A stretch of DNA of 64,000 nucleotides from Hydrogenovibrio crunogenus (GCF_004786015.1 NZ_CP032096.1:496001-560000); one strand, 5' to 3'. Counted from the stretch's first letter, positions 35,263-47,541 are shown. Notes: generated by a model from the sequence alone, not told the origin. Made by a program: numbers and translations.

Positions 35263-36329
35263 TGTTTTCTGAATGGATAGGCGCGTTAGCTTTTAGCACC
35301 ACTTTAGTCGGATTGACGTTGATTCTGGTGGTGTGGTATCTGCAGGCCCAAAGTCGTGAATTGAAAAATGCGATTTTAAAACTGTATGAAGTGAATAAAG
35401 TGGTCAACCAGGATGCGTTGGATTTTATTGAGCAGGCCTGGCCAATTTTAAAGGCTGCTGGCTTTAAAGGCATGAAGGGCGAGATTGTCTGGTTTGGAGA
35501 GGTGAAGCGCATTGAAAAAGGGAAAGAAGCCGCAGTGTCTTATCCTGTGAGCCTTGCTGAAGGTGGAATGGATTTTCAGTTGTTGTTGGCCGCGCCTCGT
35601 TTGAGGGGTGAAAAAAAACTCTTTGCTCAATTGATTTTTCAAACGTTCAAATCCTTACTGGTATTAGATGTCAGTAATAAAAATACTCAGTTTTTCTTGT
35701 CACAAAAGCGGTTAGAAAAATATCAGTTATTCGTACAGCATGACATTAAAAATTTAGCTCAGTTTATTCAATTGTTAGCCGATCAAGTTCGTGAAGTTGA
35801 ATCAGAAGATGAAAAGCATCAGCTGGTTGAGCACCTAAAAAAGGTATTGCCTGGCGTGACAGGGCGTGCTGAAAAAACCATTAAACAAATGACGCTTTCC
35901 AGTGGCGCCTTTCAAGGTGTCGAATCGATTGAATTTGCCAGTGAAATTACACGAATTGCAAAGGGGTTGGATATTCAATACCAGTTGCACGGCTCATTTA
36001 GCTGTTCCATGTCTTATACGTTGTTTGAGCAGGTCATTCAAAATGTGCTGGAAAACTTTCAACATCATGCTTATGACAAACCGATTTTGATTGATGTCAT
36101 GCCTGACGGGCACGTTATTTTTTCAATGGCGCGTCAGGAGGGAGAAAAAGATATTCAAAGTGAGCGATTATTTGAGCCGTTTTGGTCTAGTTCGGAAAAA
36201 GGAATGGGGCTGGGGTTGTTTATTACACGCGAGCTATTGTCGACAGTGGGTGGCGCTATTTACTTTGAGGCGCTGGAGTATCGGAATCGGTTTGTAGTGC
36301 AGTTTTGTGCTCAGCTTAACCCCGAATAA
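35262..36329 (+). CDS. Membrane-bound sensor histidine kinase
   Basis: A 355-residue kinase with one N-terminal membrane helix (about 8-30) and no periplasmic sensor domain. A GAF-like stretch may lie at about 55-135. The phospho-accepting His is in QHDIKNLAQFIQ (about 161), a PrsK-like H-box. The ATPase part shows an N-box (VIQNVLENFQHHA) and a G-box (SSEKGMGLGLFITRELL), with a short C-terminus. Start at ATG 35262 (TGATG overlap with the regulator), so the pair is coupled. It resembles the PrsK/PrsR kinases of exopolysaccharide regions, but no exopolysaccharide genes are near. Cognate partner of the upstream regulator. Confidence 0.85.
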   Translation: MFSEWIGALAFSTTLVGLTLILVVWYLQAQSRELKNAILKLYEVNKVVNQDALDFIEQAWPILKAAGFKGMKGEIVWFGEVKRIEKGKEAAVSYPVSLAEGGMDFQLLLAAPRLRGEKKLFAQLIFQTFKSLLVLDVSNKNTQFFLSQKRLEKYQLFVQHDIKNLAQFIQLLADQVREVESEDEKHQLVEHLKKVLPGVTGRAEKTIKQMTLSSGAFQGVESIEFASEITRIAKGLDIQYQLHGSFSCSMSYTLFEQVIQNVLENFQHHAYDKPILIDVMPDGHVIFSMARQEGEKDIQSERLFEPFWSSSEKGMGLGLFITRELLSTVGGAIYFEALEYRNRFVVQFCAQLNPE

Positions 36330-36424
36330 GAATGTGGGTAAGAGAAATTTACTCTGTGAATTTATGGAAATTGGCCTAAACTGTAAGAAGATAAAGCATT
36401 ATTAATTCATGTGGAGAAATAAAC

Positions 36425-36988
36425 ATGGCATCAGTTCATCAAAAAGGGTTTACGTTGGTCGAAATGGCGATTGTATTGGTGATTATCGGCTTGTTGTTAG
36501 GCGGGGTGCTGAAAGGTCAAGAGTTAATCAATGGCGCAAAGATTAAGAATGTCCATAGTGATGCACAAAGTATCCTGTCTGCAGTGTTGACCTATCAACA
36601 GCGCTATAAAGCCTTGCCGGGGGATGATAGCTCGTCTGCCATTGCGGATATTTCAACCAATAAAGGGGATGCTAACGGTCAAATAGATGATGATGAGGAA
36701 GCGGCCTTTTATGAACAGCTACGCCGAGCCAATCTTTTGACAGGGGCGCCAGATGATGCGATTCCAACCCATGCATTTGGCGGAAATATTGAAGTGAATG
36801 AAAATGCTTACACTAATGCGCAAGGAAATAATATTTGCTTTATGGACATGCCCGGAGATGCGGCAAATATTGTAGATAGCCAGTATGATGACGGCATCCC
36901 AAGTTCTGGAGCGATTCAGGGGGATGATGCGGCTACATCTTATACGATTGATGGTACTGTGACATATGACTTGTGTTACCGACTCTAG
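36425..36988 (+). CDS. Type IV prepilin-like protein
   Basis: A 187-residue pilin-like protein: short leader MASVHQKG then FTLVEMAIVLVIIGLLLGGVLKGQELI with Glu5, an ideal PilD substrate. The helix continues to about residue 60, followed by a Gly/Asp-rich head with DDSSSAI, KGDANGQIDDDEEAAF (EF-hand-like Asp spacing) and two Cys near ICFM and YDLCYRL that may close a C-terminal disulfide loop. GGAGAA precedes the ATG. Separated by 95 bases from the kinase gene and probably with its own promoter, but plainly part of the same island. Pilus type unknown. Confidence 0.82.
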   Translation: MASVHQKGFTLVEMAIVLVIIGLLLGGVLKGQELINGAKIKNVHSDAQSILSAVLTYQQRYKALPGDDSSSAIADISTNKGDANGQIDDDEEAAFYEQLRRANLLTGAPDDAIPTHAFGGNIEVNENAYTNAQGNNICFMDMPGDAANIVDSQYDDGIPSSGAIQGDDAATSYTIDGTVTYDLCYRL

Positions 36989-37004
36989 ATCTGTCGCGTT
37001 TAGG

Positions 37005-37033
37005 AAAAAAGCCCCTTCAATAGGGGCTTTTTT
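37005..37033. terminator. Terminator after the prepilin island
   Basis: AAAAAAGCCCC - TTCAATA - GGGGCTTTTTT, a clean hairpin with T-run. Confidence 0.9.
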
Positions 37034-37037
37034 GTTT

Positions 37038-37068
37038 TTGCTGTTTTTATATGACTTTGTGGTAGAAT
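37038..37068 (+). promoter_or_regulatory. Possible promoter of miaB
   Basis: Extended -10 TGGTAGAAT (37060-37068) with a poor -35 TTGCTG at 37038-37043 (19-base gap). Leader about 90 bases. Confidence 0.45.
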
Positions 37069-37163
37069 ACGCGCCCTAAATTTAAATTTTATTAATTAGA
37101 ATCAATAAGATAGCTTTGTTAAAGCCGTACAAATATTAAGTCTTTATTTTTTAAGGTCGGGTT

Positions 37164-38597
37164 ATGTCAGAATTACAGTCACGCACGTCACCATTCTCAG
37201 GTGGTTTATTCATCAAAACTTACGGGTGTCAGATGAATGAATACGATTCAGATCGTATGGCAAAGTTGTTAGAAAAAACCTATGGACTGAGTCTGGTGGA
37301 AACACCTGAAGAAGCCGATATGTTGCTTTTGAATACGTGCTCTGTACGAGAGAAAGCACAAGAAAAAGTGTTTGATGAACTTGGACGTTGGAAAAAGTGG
37401 AAAGCGGCAAAGCCGAACCGAGTGATTGGTGTTGGTGGTTGCGTAGCCTCCCAGGAAGGGGATGTGATTCGTAAACGTGCCCCTTTAGTGGATGTCATTT
37501 TTGGTCCGCAGACCTTACATCGTTTACCGGCGATGATCGAAGAAGCCTTAGCTTTACGAACTGCTACTGAGCAAGATAAAAAATTGAAGAAGCGAGCGAT
37601 TATCGACATTTCTTTCCCTGAAATTGAAAAGTTTGATAACTTAGCCGAACCCGAGTCAAATGGCGTGTCGGCCTTTGTGTCTGTCATGGAAGGGTGCTCA
37701 AAATATTGTACTTTCTGTGTCGTGCCTTACACTCGTGGTGAAGAATTCAGCCGACCTTTTTCAGATGTCATGGCTGAAATTGAATCTTTAGCTCAACAAG
37801 GTGTGCGAGAAGTCAACTTACTCGGGCAAAATGTCAATGCGTATCGCGGTGAGATGCCGGATGGCGAAGTGGCTGATTTAGCGGTTTTAATTCATGCTGT
37901 CAGAGCCGTTGAAGGCATTGATCGTATTCGTTTTACCACATCACACCCAAATGAGATGACACAAAGTTTAATTGATTGTTATGCCGAGGTGCCGGAATTG
38001 GTTTCGCATTTACATTTACCGATTCAGTCTGGCTCTGATAGAGTCTTGGCGATGATGAAACGCAATCATATGGCCATCGAATATAAAGCGACGATTCGTA
38101 AAATTCGTAAAATTCGACCTGATTTGAGTTTGTCGGGTGATTTTATTGTCGGTTTCCCAGGGGAAACGTGCGATGACTTTAAAGAAACGCTCGCCTTGGT
38201 AAAAGAAATGAACTATGACCGTTCTTTCAGTTTTATCTACAGCCCTCGTCCAGGAACGCCTGCTGCGAGTTTGCCTGATGATGTTGAATTGCATATGAAA
38301 AAACGTCGTTTACAAGCCCTGCAAGCGATGTTGAATGAGCAAACGGCTGCAATTAGTGATGGGATGGTTGGGACAACACAGCGCGTGCTTGTTGAAAGAC
38401 TGTCGCGTAATTCAACTAATGAAGTGTCAGGGCGTACGGAAAATAATCGAGTCGTGAATTTTGAAGGGCAGCCAGAACTGATTGGTCAATTTGTAGATGT
38501 CTTAATTGAAGAAGCCTATACCAACTCTTTGAAAGGGAAGTTGGTGGCAACACCGGAAGCCGAGCAGTTTTCTCAACGACAGTTTTATGCGTTGTAA
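37164..38597 (+). CDS. miaB: tRNA-2-methylthio-N6-dimethylallyladenosine synthase
   Basis: A 477-residue radical SAM methylthiotransferase that adds a methylthio group to i6A37 of tRNAs reading UNN codons. Domains: MTTase N-terminal part with [15 protein letters not shown] and the cluster cysteines (CQMN, NTCSVRE, GGCVA); radical SAM with [15 protein letters not shown] (about 177); and a TRAM domain at the C-terminus. Heads the conserved order miaB-phoH-ybeY-corC-lnt. AAGGTCGGG is the ribosome binding site. Confidence 0.96.
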   Translation: MSELQSRTSPFSGGLFIKTYGCQMNEYDSDRMAKLLEKTYGLSLVETPEEADMLLLNTCSVREKAQEKVFDELGRWKKWKAAKPNRVIGVGGCVASQEGDVIRKRAPLVDVIFGPQTLHRLPAMIEEALALRTATEQDKKLKKRAIIDISFPEIEKFDNLAEPESNGVSAFVSVMEGCSKYCTFCVVPYTRGEEFSRPFSDVMAEIESLAQQGVREVNLLGQNVNAYRGEMPDGEVADLAVLIHAVRAVEGIDRIRFTTSHPNEMTQSLIDCYAEVPELVSHLHLPIQSGSDRVLAMMKRNHMAIEYKATIRKIRKIRPDLSLSGDFIVGFPGETCDDFKETLALVKEMNYDRSFSFIYSPRPGTPAASLPDDVELHMKKRRLQALQAMLNEQTAAISDGMVGTTQRVLVERLSRNSTNEVSGRTENNRVVNFEGQPELIGQFVDVLIEEAYTNSLKGKLVATPEAEQFSQRQFYAL

Positions 38598-38661
38598 TTC
38601 ACAATTTTTTTCATTATGATGGGCTTATTATTAGGCTCGTTTCTTATATGGTTTTTGTTCA

Positions 38662-39630
38662 TTGACAACGCTTCACACCATACAATTTCATTTAACTCCT
38701 GAAGATAATGATGCACTGGCCAACCTTTGCGGGTGGCACAGTGAACATTTGTCTCAGCTTGAGCTGCGTCTAGGTGTTGAAATAAACCATTTGGGGTTTA
38801 AGTTTAGTGTCACTGGGCTGGCAGAGCGGTTGGTGCAAACTGAACAGTTCATTCGTGACTTGTACCAAATGGCGCAGAAAGAGCCTCTGGACCCTCCGAA
38901 GGTACATCTTGCCTTGCAGTCACTGGGGTTTGATGAAGCCAAAGCCATGGATGATGATCAATTATTAATCAAAACGCGAAAGAAAACCATCAAGACGCGT
39001 AATGCTAACCAAGCCAACTATATTCAATCTGTAAAAGAGTATGATGTCAGCTTTGGTATCGGTCCGGCAGGAACGGGTAAAACCTATTTAGCGGTTGCCA
39101 CTGCTGTTGAAGCATTGGAGTCGGAACAGGTTCGTCGCATTATTTTGACGCGCCCGGCTGTTGAAGCTGGTGAAAAGCTTGGTTTCTTACCGGGAGACCT
39201 CAATCAAAAGGTGGATCCTTATTTACGTCCCTTATTTGATGCTCTTTTTGAGATGCTCGGGTTTGAAACAGTTGAAAAGTTGATTGAAAAACATATTATT
39301 GAGATTGCGCCGCTTGCTTTTATGCGTGGTCGTACGTTAAATGAATCTTTTATTATTTTAGATGAAGCTCAAAACACGACAACTGAACAGATGAAAATGT
39401 TTTTGACTCGAATTGGTTTTGGGTCGAAAGCGGTCGTTACCGGTGACATTACGCAGTGTGATTTACCGAACCATCAACGGTCAGGGTTAAGACACGTGAT
39501 TGAAGTGTTGGAAGGGGTTCCAGGAATTGGCTTCACCTTTTATCAATCTCAAGACGTGGTGCGCCATAACTTGGTGCAAAAGATTGTTCAAGCTTACGAT
39601 CAATTTGATAGAAGGAGTGCGGCAAAATGA
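38662..39630 (+). CDS. ybeZ: PhoH-like ATPase (YbeZ)
   Basis: A 322-residue PhoH-family NTPase that works with YbeY in RNA metabolism. An N-terminal KH-like part ([13 protein letters not shown] ... [10 protein letters not shown]) precedes the PhoH domain with Walker [14 protein letters not shown] (about 130-142) and Walker [12 protein letters not shown] (about 232). No ATG fits the family start; TTG 38662 gives the expected N-terminus, and a stop lies just upstream in frame. There is no clear ribosome binding site, so expression may be low. Stop overlaps the ybeY start in ATGA. Confidence 0.93.
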   Translation: MTTLHTIQFHLTPEDNDALANLCGWHSEHLSQLELRLGVEINHLGFKFSVTGLAERLVQTEQFIRDLYQMAQKEPLDPPKVHLALQSLGFDEAKAMDDDQLLIKTRKKTIKTRNANQANYIQSVKEYDVSFGIGPAGTGKTYLAVATAVEALESEQVRRIILTRPAVEAGEKLGFLPGDLNQKVDPYLRPLFDALFEMLGFETVEKLIEKHIIEIAPLAFMRGRTLNESFIILDEAQNTTTEQMKMFLTRIGFGSKAVVTGDITQCDLPNHQRSGLRHVIEVLEGVPGIGFTFYQSQDVVRHNLVQKIVQAYDQFDRRSAAK

Positions 39631-40109
39631 TACACCTAGATTATCAAGTAGCAGTCGAAGAGGTTGAAGAAGCTGATTTACCGACCTATGAACAATGTTT
39701 GAAGTGGGTTGAAGCCGCATTGCTGGATGATCGTTTGGACGGTGAAACGGAGTTAACGATTCGCATTGTCGATGAAGATGAAATTCAAACGCTTAATCGT
39801 GATTTTCGAGGAAAAGATAAAACCACCAATGTACTGTCTTTTCCATTTGAAAATCCTCCGGTTTTAGTGGACCTCGGTGAGGAGTTGCCATATATCGGGG
39901 ATTTGGTCATTTGTGCCGAGGTGGTGAAACAAGAAGCCAAAGCACAACACAAACCCTTGGAAGCACACTGGGCACACATGGTCGTTCATGGATGTTTGCA
40001 TCTTCAAGGGATGGACCATATAGACGATGAAGAAGCCATTAAGATGGAAGCATTGGAGGCTGAAATCTTAGCGGATTTCGGTTATGACTCACCTTATGAA
40101 TCGGATTGA
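39627..40109 (+). CDS. ybeY: Endoribonuclease YbeY
   Basis: A 160-residue zinc endoribonuclease for 16S rRNA 3' maturation and 70S quality control. The metal-binding motif [11 protein letters not shown] (about 115-125) has all three His, and [30 protein letters not shown] is a family signature. GGAG lies 8 bases before the ATG; coupled to ybeZ by a 4-base overlap. Confidence 0.96.
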   Translation: MIHLDYQVAVEEVEEADLPTYEQCLKWVEAALLDDRLDGETELTIRIVDEDEIQTLNRDFRGKDKTTNVLSFPFENPPVLVDLGEELPYIGDLVICAEVVKQEAKAQHKPLEAHWAHMVVHGCLHLQGMDHIDDEEAIKMEALEAEILADFGYDSPYESD

Positions 40110-40247
40110 TTCAACGCACTGATTTGTGTATTTCTTTTATACTTTTTCTTGATGATCCCTTTCCTATTGAAATATCTGAAGTGGTTCGTATATAACGAAT
40201 AGAAAGTATAGATTTATTTATGATAGTAAACCGGAGTGAAAAATTTC

Positions 40248-41207
40248 ATGAGTGACAGTAGTAGCGGTTCTTCGTGGTTTGAAAAGCTTTCCAAGTTATT
40301 TTCAGATGAACCGGAGAGCCGGGAAGATTTAGATTCATTTTTGCAAGAAGCCCAAGCACAGGACTTGATTGATAAAGATGCGCTGTTAATGATTCAAGGG
40401 GTGTTGGATGTGTCGGAAGCGCGTGTCCGAGATGTTATGATTCCAAAGGTGCAAATGTCTTGTGTGGATGAAGCGGATGAATTAGATGTCATTTTAGAGA
40501 CTATGCTGGATGCAGCGCATTCTCGTTATCCAGTATTGTCCGCAGATACCGATGAGGTGATTGGTATTTTACTGGCGAAAGATGTCTTGCGTGCGGTTGT
40601 CAAACATCAGCTAACCGATAAGACTCAGCTGGAAGAACTCTACCGAACGCCAGTTTTGGTATCGGAGAGTAAGCGCTTAAATGTGTTGCTTAGAGAGTTT
40701 AAAAACAGTCGAAATCACATGGCTTTGGTGGTGGACGAATATGGCGAAGTCGCAGGACTGGTCACCATTGAAGATGTCTTGGAGCAAATTGTTGGAGACA
40801 TCGAAGATGAGCATGACGAAGATGATGACAATATCCAAAAACATATTTCCGGTGCTTATGCGGTAAAAGCAATAACGTCCTTGGATGAATTTAACCAGTT
40901 TTTTAATACAACCTTTGAAGATGAATTGTTGGAAACCATTGGCGGCATTGTTGCCAAACGGTTAGGAAAAATTCCAGAAGAAGATGAGGTTTTTGAAATT
41001 GAAGGGTTGAGAATCACCGTGCTAAAAGCTGATGAACGCCGAGTAGAAAACTTTTTGGTAGAAGAAAAGTCGGTGTTTGATGACGAAGAGTCTGACTCAG
41101 AAGACGAGTCACAAGAGTCAAAATCATCAGAGGTTAGCGAGACTTCTGAGCCATCATCAAATGAGTCGTCAGAAAAAAATGCAACGGATGTTTCCAGTCA
41201 GTCCTAG
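40248..41207 (+). CDS. corC: CorC/HlyC-type CBS-domain protein
   Basis: A 319-residue cytoplasmic protein with a tandem CBS pair (RDVMIPKVQMSCVD to VTIEDVLEQIVGDIEDEHD, about 60-190) and a C-terminal CorC_HlyC transporter-associated domain (GAYAVKAITSLDEFNQFF ... GLRITVLKADERRVENFLVE). In Enterobacteria CorC (YbeX) is linked to magnesium efflux and ribosome maturation. The last 45 residues are an acidic, serine-rich disordered tail not seen in the E. coli protein. Start ATG 40248 preferred to GTG 40236, which overlaps the CCGGAG ribosome binding site. Confidence 0.9.
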   Translation: MSDSSSGSSWFEKLSKLFSDEPESREDLDSFLQEAQAQDLIDKDALLMIQGVLDVSEARVRDVMIPKVQMSCVDEADELDVILETMLDAAHSRYPVLSADTDEVIGILLAKDVLRAVVKHQLTDKTQLEELYRTPVLVSESKRLNVLLREFKNSRNHMALVVDEYGEVAGLVTIEDVLEQIVGDIEDEHDEDDDNIQKHISGAYAVKAITSLDEFNQFFNTTFEDELLETIGGIVAKRLGKIPEEDEVFEIEGLRITVLKADERRVENFLVEEKSVFDDEESDSEDESQESKSSEVSETSEPSSNESSEKNATDVSSQS

Positions 41208-41214
41208 TCGATTT

Positions 41215-42741
41215 ATGAAACGATTCCTTTCTTTTTTTAAACCGTCCAAACCATTATTGAGTGCTTTTGTACTTGGCGCTATGATGGTGTTTGCGCATGC
41301 ACCTGTGGCCATCGCTCCTTTGGCTGTCATTGCGTTAGCTGGCCTATTCTGGCTTTGGTTTAAAGCAGGCTCTAAAAAAGAGACGACTCAAATCGGACTT
41401 TGGTTTGGCCTAGGCTTTTTTGGGGTGGGGGTGAGCTGGTTAATTTCCAGCATGTATATTTATGCGGACGTGAACCTTGTCTTGGCGATTCTAGCCACCT
41501 TTATTTTTATTTTATTCTTATCGTTGTATTTTATGCTGGCTGGCTGGTTGGTTGGCTTGCTGAAAAGTGCTGATAAGGTCGCTTTTAGTTGGGTGTTGGT
41601 CATGCCAGCTGTTTGGGTGTTTGCAGAATGGTTGAGAGCGACCTTATTTGGTGGGTTTCCTTTTTTAATGACAGGAAACACGCACCTGTTGACCTGGCTG
41701 GATGGCTATGCGCCCGTTTTTGGGGTGTTGGGGGTCAGTTGGGCAGTGGCGATGACAGCGGGTATTTTGTTGTGGTTATACCAAGTCAGGGCTTGGATTG
41801 GTGCCAGTTTTCTATTAGCAGTGCTTTGGTTGACAGGCGCGGCATTAAAAAATGTGCAATGGGTTGAGCCGGAAGGAAAACCGGTAAAAGTGGCCTTGTT
41901 GCAAGGGAATGTTAAACAGGATCAAAAGTGGGATCGAGCTCACTTTATACCGACCTTGAAAACGTATGTTAGTTTGACAAAACAGAATCTGGATGCCGAT
42001 TTGATCGTCTGGCCTGAAACCGCTGTGCCAGCGTATTATGATACGGTTGAAAACGGAGTGTTGCGCTCTTTTATTAAGGATACTCAGTTACTGGAAACCG
42101 ATGTTTTGATGGGGGTGATTACTCGCAACCGACAAACAGGCGAGTATTTTAATGCACTGGTCAATGCTAGAAATCCTGAGCAAGTCTATCATAAAAAACA
42201 CCTCGTACCATTTAGTGAGTACTTCCCTTTTTCTAAAATCTTAAAAACCTTAAGTTTGATGTTTGATATCCCGTTTTCGGAATTTACGCATGGCGCACCC
42301 GATCAAGAGCCTTTAGCGTTAGGGAAACATAAAGTAGGGGTGTCGGTCTGTTATGAAATGGCCTTTGGTGAAGAGTTGGCTGATTCGGCTAAAACCTCCA
42401 GTTATTTGGTGACCGTGAGTAATGATGCCTGGTTTGCACATACGTTTGAGCCGGCTCAGCAAGTACAGGATGTGCAGATGCGCGCAATTGAGCTAGGACG
42501 AGAGATCGCGCGAACGACTAATACAGGTTATACCGTCATTGTAGGAACGGATGGACAAATCAAACAAGAAATTCCACCTTATGAAACCGGGGTGTTGAGA
42601 GGTGAAGTGCAGCCTTATACGGGCACAACGCCTTTTGTGGAATGGAAGCAACTCCCTTTGCTATTGTTGCTCAGTGTTGTGATGAGCTTTTTAGCCGCTC
42701 GAAAAATAGCGTTGCTGCCACTTGTTCAGGCAAAAAAATAG
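41215..42741 (+). CDS. lnt: Apolipoprotein N-acyltransferase
   Basis: A 508-residue inner membrane enzyme that adds the third acyl chain to lipoproteins. About eight N-terminal membrane helices (1-200) precede a periplasmic nitrilase domain with the catalytic triad Glu in VWPETAVP, Lys in YHKKHLVPFSEYFPF and Cys in VSVCYEMAFGE. Length equals E. coli Lnt. ATG 41215 is chosen since it gives the normal N-terminus and lies 7 bases after the corC stop; the open frame before it runs through corC. Confidence 0.95.
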   Translation: MKRFLSFFKPSKPLLSAFVLGAMMVFAHAPVAIAPLAVIALAGLFWLWFKAGSKKETTQIGLWFGLGFFGVGVSWLISSMYIYADVNLVLAILATFIFILFLSLYFMLAGWLVGLLKSADKVAFSWVLVMPAVWVFAEWLRATLFGGFPFLMTGNTHLLTWLDGYAPVFGVLGVSWAVAMTAGILLWLYQVRAWIGASFLLAVLWLTGAALKNVQWVEPEGKPVKVALLQGNVKQDQKWDRAHFIPTLKTYVSLTKQNLDADLIVWPETAVPAYYDTVENGVLRSFIKDTQLLETDVLMGVITRNRQTGEYFNALVNARNPEQVYHKKHLVPFSEYFPFSKILKTLSLMFDIPFSEFTHGAPDQEPLALGKHKVGVSVCYEMAFGEELADSAKTSSYLVTVSNDAWFAHTFEPAQQVQDVQMRAIELGREIARTTNTGYTVIVGTDGQIKQEIPPYETGVLRGEVQPYTGTTPFVEWKQLPLLLLLSVVMSFLAARKIALLPLVQAKK

Positions 42742-42776
42742 AAATGCGAAAGAGAGTAGTAGACGTTATGTATTAT

Positions 42777-42803
42777 AAAAAACTGCCAGGCCTGGCAGTT
42801 TTT
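42777..42803. terminator. Bidirectional terminator with CCAGGCCTGG core
   Basis: CTGCCAGGCCTGGCAG (42783-42798), perfect palindrome with A-run and T-run, between convergent lnt and the DUF1451-like gene. Confidence 0.9.
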
Positions 42804-42812
42804 CATTTGAGA

Positions 42813-43187
42813 TTAAAGTGATTTTTCAGGATTCATTGCGGCCGTAATGCGCAGTTTTAAAATCATTAAATCTGTTGGATCTGACAAGCTAAGCGCTTTT
42901 TCTTCCAAATATTTTTCAATAATCGGCAGGTCCATTTCAATAAAGGATTCTACCCCCTCGTTGAACTCTTCCATATATTCGGCAAGTTGAAAAATATCGG
43001 CTTTGACATCTTCTTGAACCTGCTCTAATTGCTCTCGACTCAATTCTTCTAGAACCGATTCTTTTTCTTCTACTTTGTGTACGGCTTTGCCAAGTAAATC
43101 CCAGCTTTTCATGTCCGCTTGAATGAGCGATTCTTTTGCTTTTTCCAAGATGTGACGATAGGCTGCCAACATTTTATTTTCACTCAT
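42813..43187 (-). CDS. DUF1451/YbeL-like protein without zinc ribbon
   Basis: A 124-residue helical, acidic protein (RHILEKAKESLIQADMKSWDLLGKAVHKVEEKESVLEELSREQLEQVQEDVKADIFQLAEYM...). Pattern and position beside leuS recall YbeL (DUF1451) of E. coli, but the C-terminal CxxC zinc ribbon of that family is missing and there is no Cys at all. Start at ATG 43187 behind AGAGGA; a longer frame runs into the leuS promoter. Divergent from leuS. Function unknown; the family link is tentative. Confidence 0.65.
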   Translation of the reverse strand: MSENKMLAAYRHILEKAKESLIQADMKSWDLLGKAVHKVEEKESVLEELSREQLEQVQEDVKADIFQLAEYMEEFNEGVESFIEMDLPIIEKYLEEKALSLSDPTDLMILKLRITAAMNPEKSL

Positions 43188-43212
43188 TTTTACATCCTCT
43201 AATTTGTTATAA

Positions 43213-45894
<2,682 letters not shown>

Positions 45895-45920
45895 TCCAAT
45901 CTATTTAAGTGAGGGATAAG

Positions 45921-46466
45921 ATGTCTCAATATTTAATCATGACTCAAACTAGCCAGGCCTGGCTTGTCAGGCTACGTTTTGTTGCGATTTTAGGCATGGT
46001 TGCAACCTTGACAGCCTGCGGCTTTCACTTAAAAGGGGTCGGCAAGAATGCGGTGGCCACTTTCGAGTCGATTCAACTGGTTAATACCGATGGGGTTCGT
46101 GCAGATATTCTACGCTCATTGGAACAGCAGCTTAAGGCGTCTGATGTTAAAGTGGTTAATAATATGGCGGACGCGCAGATTGTGTTGTCATTTCAGCCAA
46201 CCGGTTACACCGTCTCTCGAACCAGTATCAGTGGGCAGGGAGATGCGACATCTGAGTTGATTAAAATGGCTCAATCTATTCGAGTAGAAGATGTGGCGAC
46301 GGAAAAAGAGTTATTAAAAACGGTGGTGCAGGTTTATCGCGATCGACGTATTGATAATGCCGCAGCACTGGCTTCAAATCGAGAGCTGCGTTCGATTCAA
46401 CAGCAAATGGCGAATGATATTGCTATGCAGATCATTGATCGAATCAACCGGTCTCAGTTAAATTAA
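45921..46466 (+). CDS. lptE: LPS-assembly lipoprotein LptE
   Basis: A 181-residue outer membrane lipoprotein that plugs and assembles LptD for LPS export. Lipobox LTAC (Cys about 33) followed by GFHLKGVGKN, the typical CGFxLRG start. ATG 45921 is chosen behind GAGGGA (45910-45915); ATG 45939 would also leave a workable signal. The n-region of the signal peptide contains an exact, extended palindrome AGCCAGGCCTGGCT (45951-45964), read as Ser-Gln-Ala-Trp-Leu; it could form an early mRNA hairpin. Confidence 0.93.
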   Translation: MSQYLIMTQTSQAWLVRLRFVAILGMVATLTACGFHLKGVGKNAVATFESIQLVNTDGVRADILRSLEQQLKASDVKVVNNMADAQIVLSFQPTGYTVSRTSISGQGDATSELIKMAQSIRVEDVATEKELLKTVVQVYRDRRIDNAAALASNRELRSIQQQMANDIAMQIIDRINRSQLN

Positions 46467-46486
46467 TGCGGCATAGGTAATTTATT

Positions 46487-47503
46487 ATGATTATGGCACC
46501 TGCTTTTTTAAAGCAGTTACAGAATCCTCAGTTTGAAATCAAGCCCATCACGTTGATTTATGGTGAAGAGCCTTTGTATGTTCGTCGAGCCTTAGATGGA
46601 TTAAGAGGCGTGCTCAGATCACAAGAGTATTTTCAGCGGGACCGTTATGAAGTGGACGCGAACTTTAAATGGGCTGATCTGAAAATGGAAACCCAGGCAG
46701 GCACTTTGTTTGCGGATCGCCGCATTATTGAATTGGATATGCCGAAAGGTACACCGGGTAAAGATGGTGGCGCCTTTATTCAAGATTGGGCGAATGCTAT
46801 GCATGATCAACCGCCTGAAATCTGTTTGGTGATTACCTGTGAAAAACTGGATGGCCGCCAACTGAAGTCGAAGTGGGTACAGGCGATTGAAGCGCATGGT
46901 TGGGTCGTTCAATCTAAACCGATTGAGGGCGCTGGGCTCATTAAGTGGTGTCAGAACCGCGCACAAGAAGCGGGTCTCAGTTTGGATGAAGAAGCCGCCG
47001 GCTTATTATCGGAAAGGGTAGAAGGAAATTTACTGGCGGCGGATCAAGAAATGGAAAAGTTGGCGTTGCTTTTTCCTGCCGGTAGTACGTTAAGCGCACA
47101 GAATATTATCGACAATGTCGCAGATCAGGCACACTATCAGTTATTTGCGTTAAGCACGGCTATGCTGTTTGGCCGAACCCAATACGCATTACAGATTTTA
47201 CATCGATTACAGCAGGAAGGTCTGGAAGCACCGATTGTGCTTTGGCTGTTGTCGAAAGAGTTGCGACAGTTGATTTCGATTGCACAAAAGCAACAGATGG
47301 CATCGTTGCCACAAGTGTATAAGCAGTTACGTATTTGGTCTTCGAAGCAAGCGGAATTCAGTGCAGCATTACAGCGTCATGATTTGGCTTATTGGCAAAG
47401 TTTGTTGAACGTTGCGTTGCAAGTTGATTTGACGATTAAAGGCCTTCGCAAAGGCGACGAGTGGTTAGGTCTTTCGGAACTGGTATTTAAAATTTCGCAA
47501 TGA
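46487..47503 (+). CDS. holA: DNA polymerase III delta subunit
   Basis: A 338-residue clamp-loader subunit that opens the beta clamp. LIYGEEPLYVRRALDGLR at the N-terminus, FADRRIIELDMP, AEGLIKW-type segment (GAGLIKWCQNRAQEAGLSLDEEAAGLLSERVEGNLLAADQEMEKL) and the C-terminal collar domain are as expected. Follows lptE at 20 bases, the usual gammaproteobacterial pair. Two in-frame ATGs (46487, 46493) compete. Confidence 0.95.
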   Translation: MIMAPAFLKQLQNPQFEIKPITLIYGEEPLYVRRALDGLRGVLRSQEYFQRDRYEVDANFKWADLKMETQAGTLFADRRIIELDMPKGTPGKDGGAFIQDWANAMHDQPPEICLVITCEKLDGRQLKSKWVQAIEAHGWVVQSKPIEGAGLIKWCQNRAQEAGLSLDEEAAGLLSERVEGNLLAADQEMEKLALLFPAGSTLSAQNIIDNVADQAHYQLFALSTAMLFGRTQYALQILHRLQQEGLEAPIVLWLLSKELRQLISIAQKQQMASLPQVYKQLRIWSSKQAEFSAALQRHDLAYWQSLLNVALQVDLTIKGLRKGDEWLGLSELVFKISQ

Positions 47504-47541
47504 TTTTTAAACAAAGTTAGATGACAGAGAGTGGAATAAAG

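Noticed and set aside
40185-40199. TTCGTATATAACGAA palindrome before corC
   Set aside because: Short arms (5 bases), AT-rich centre, no known operator match; may be chance.
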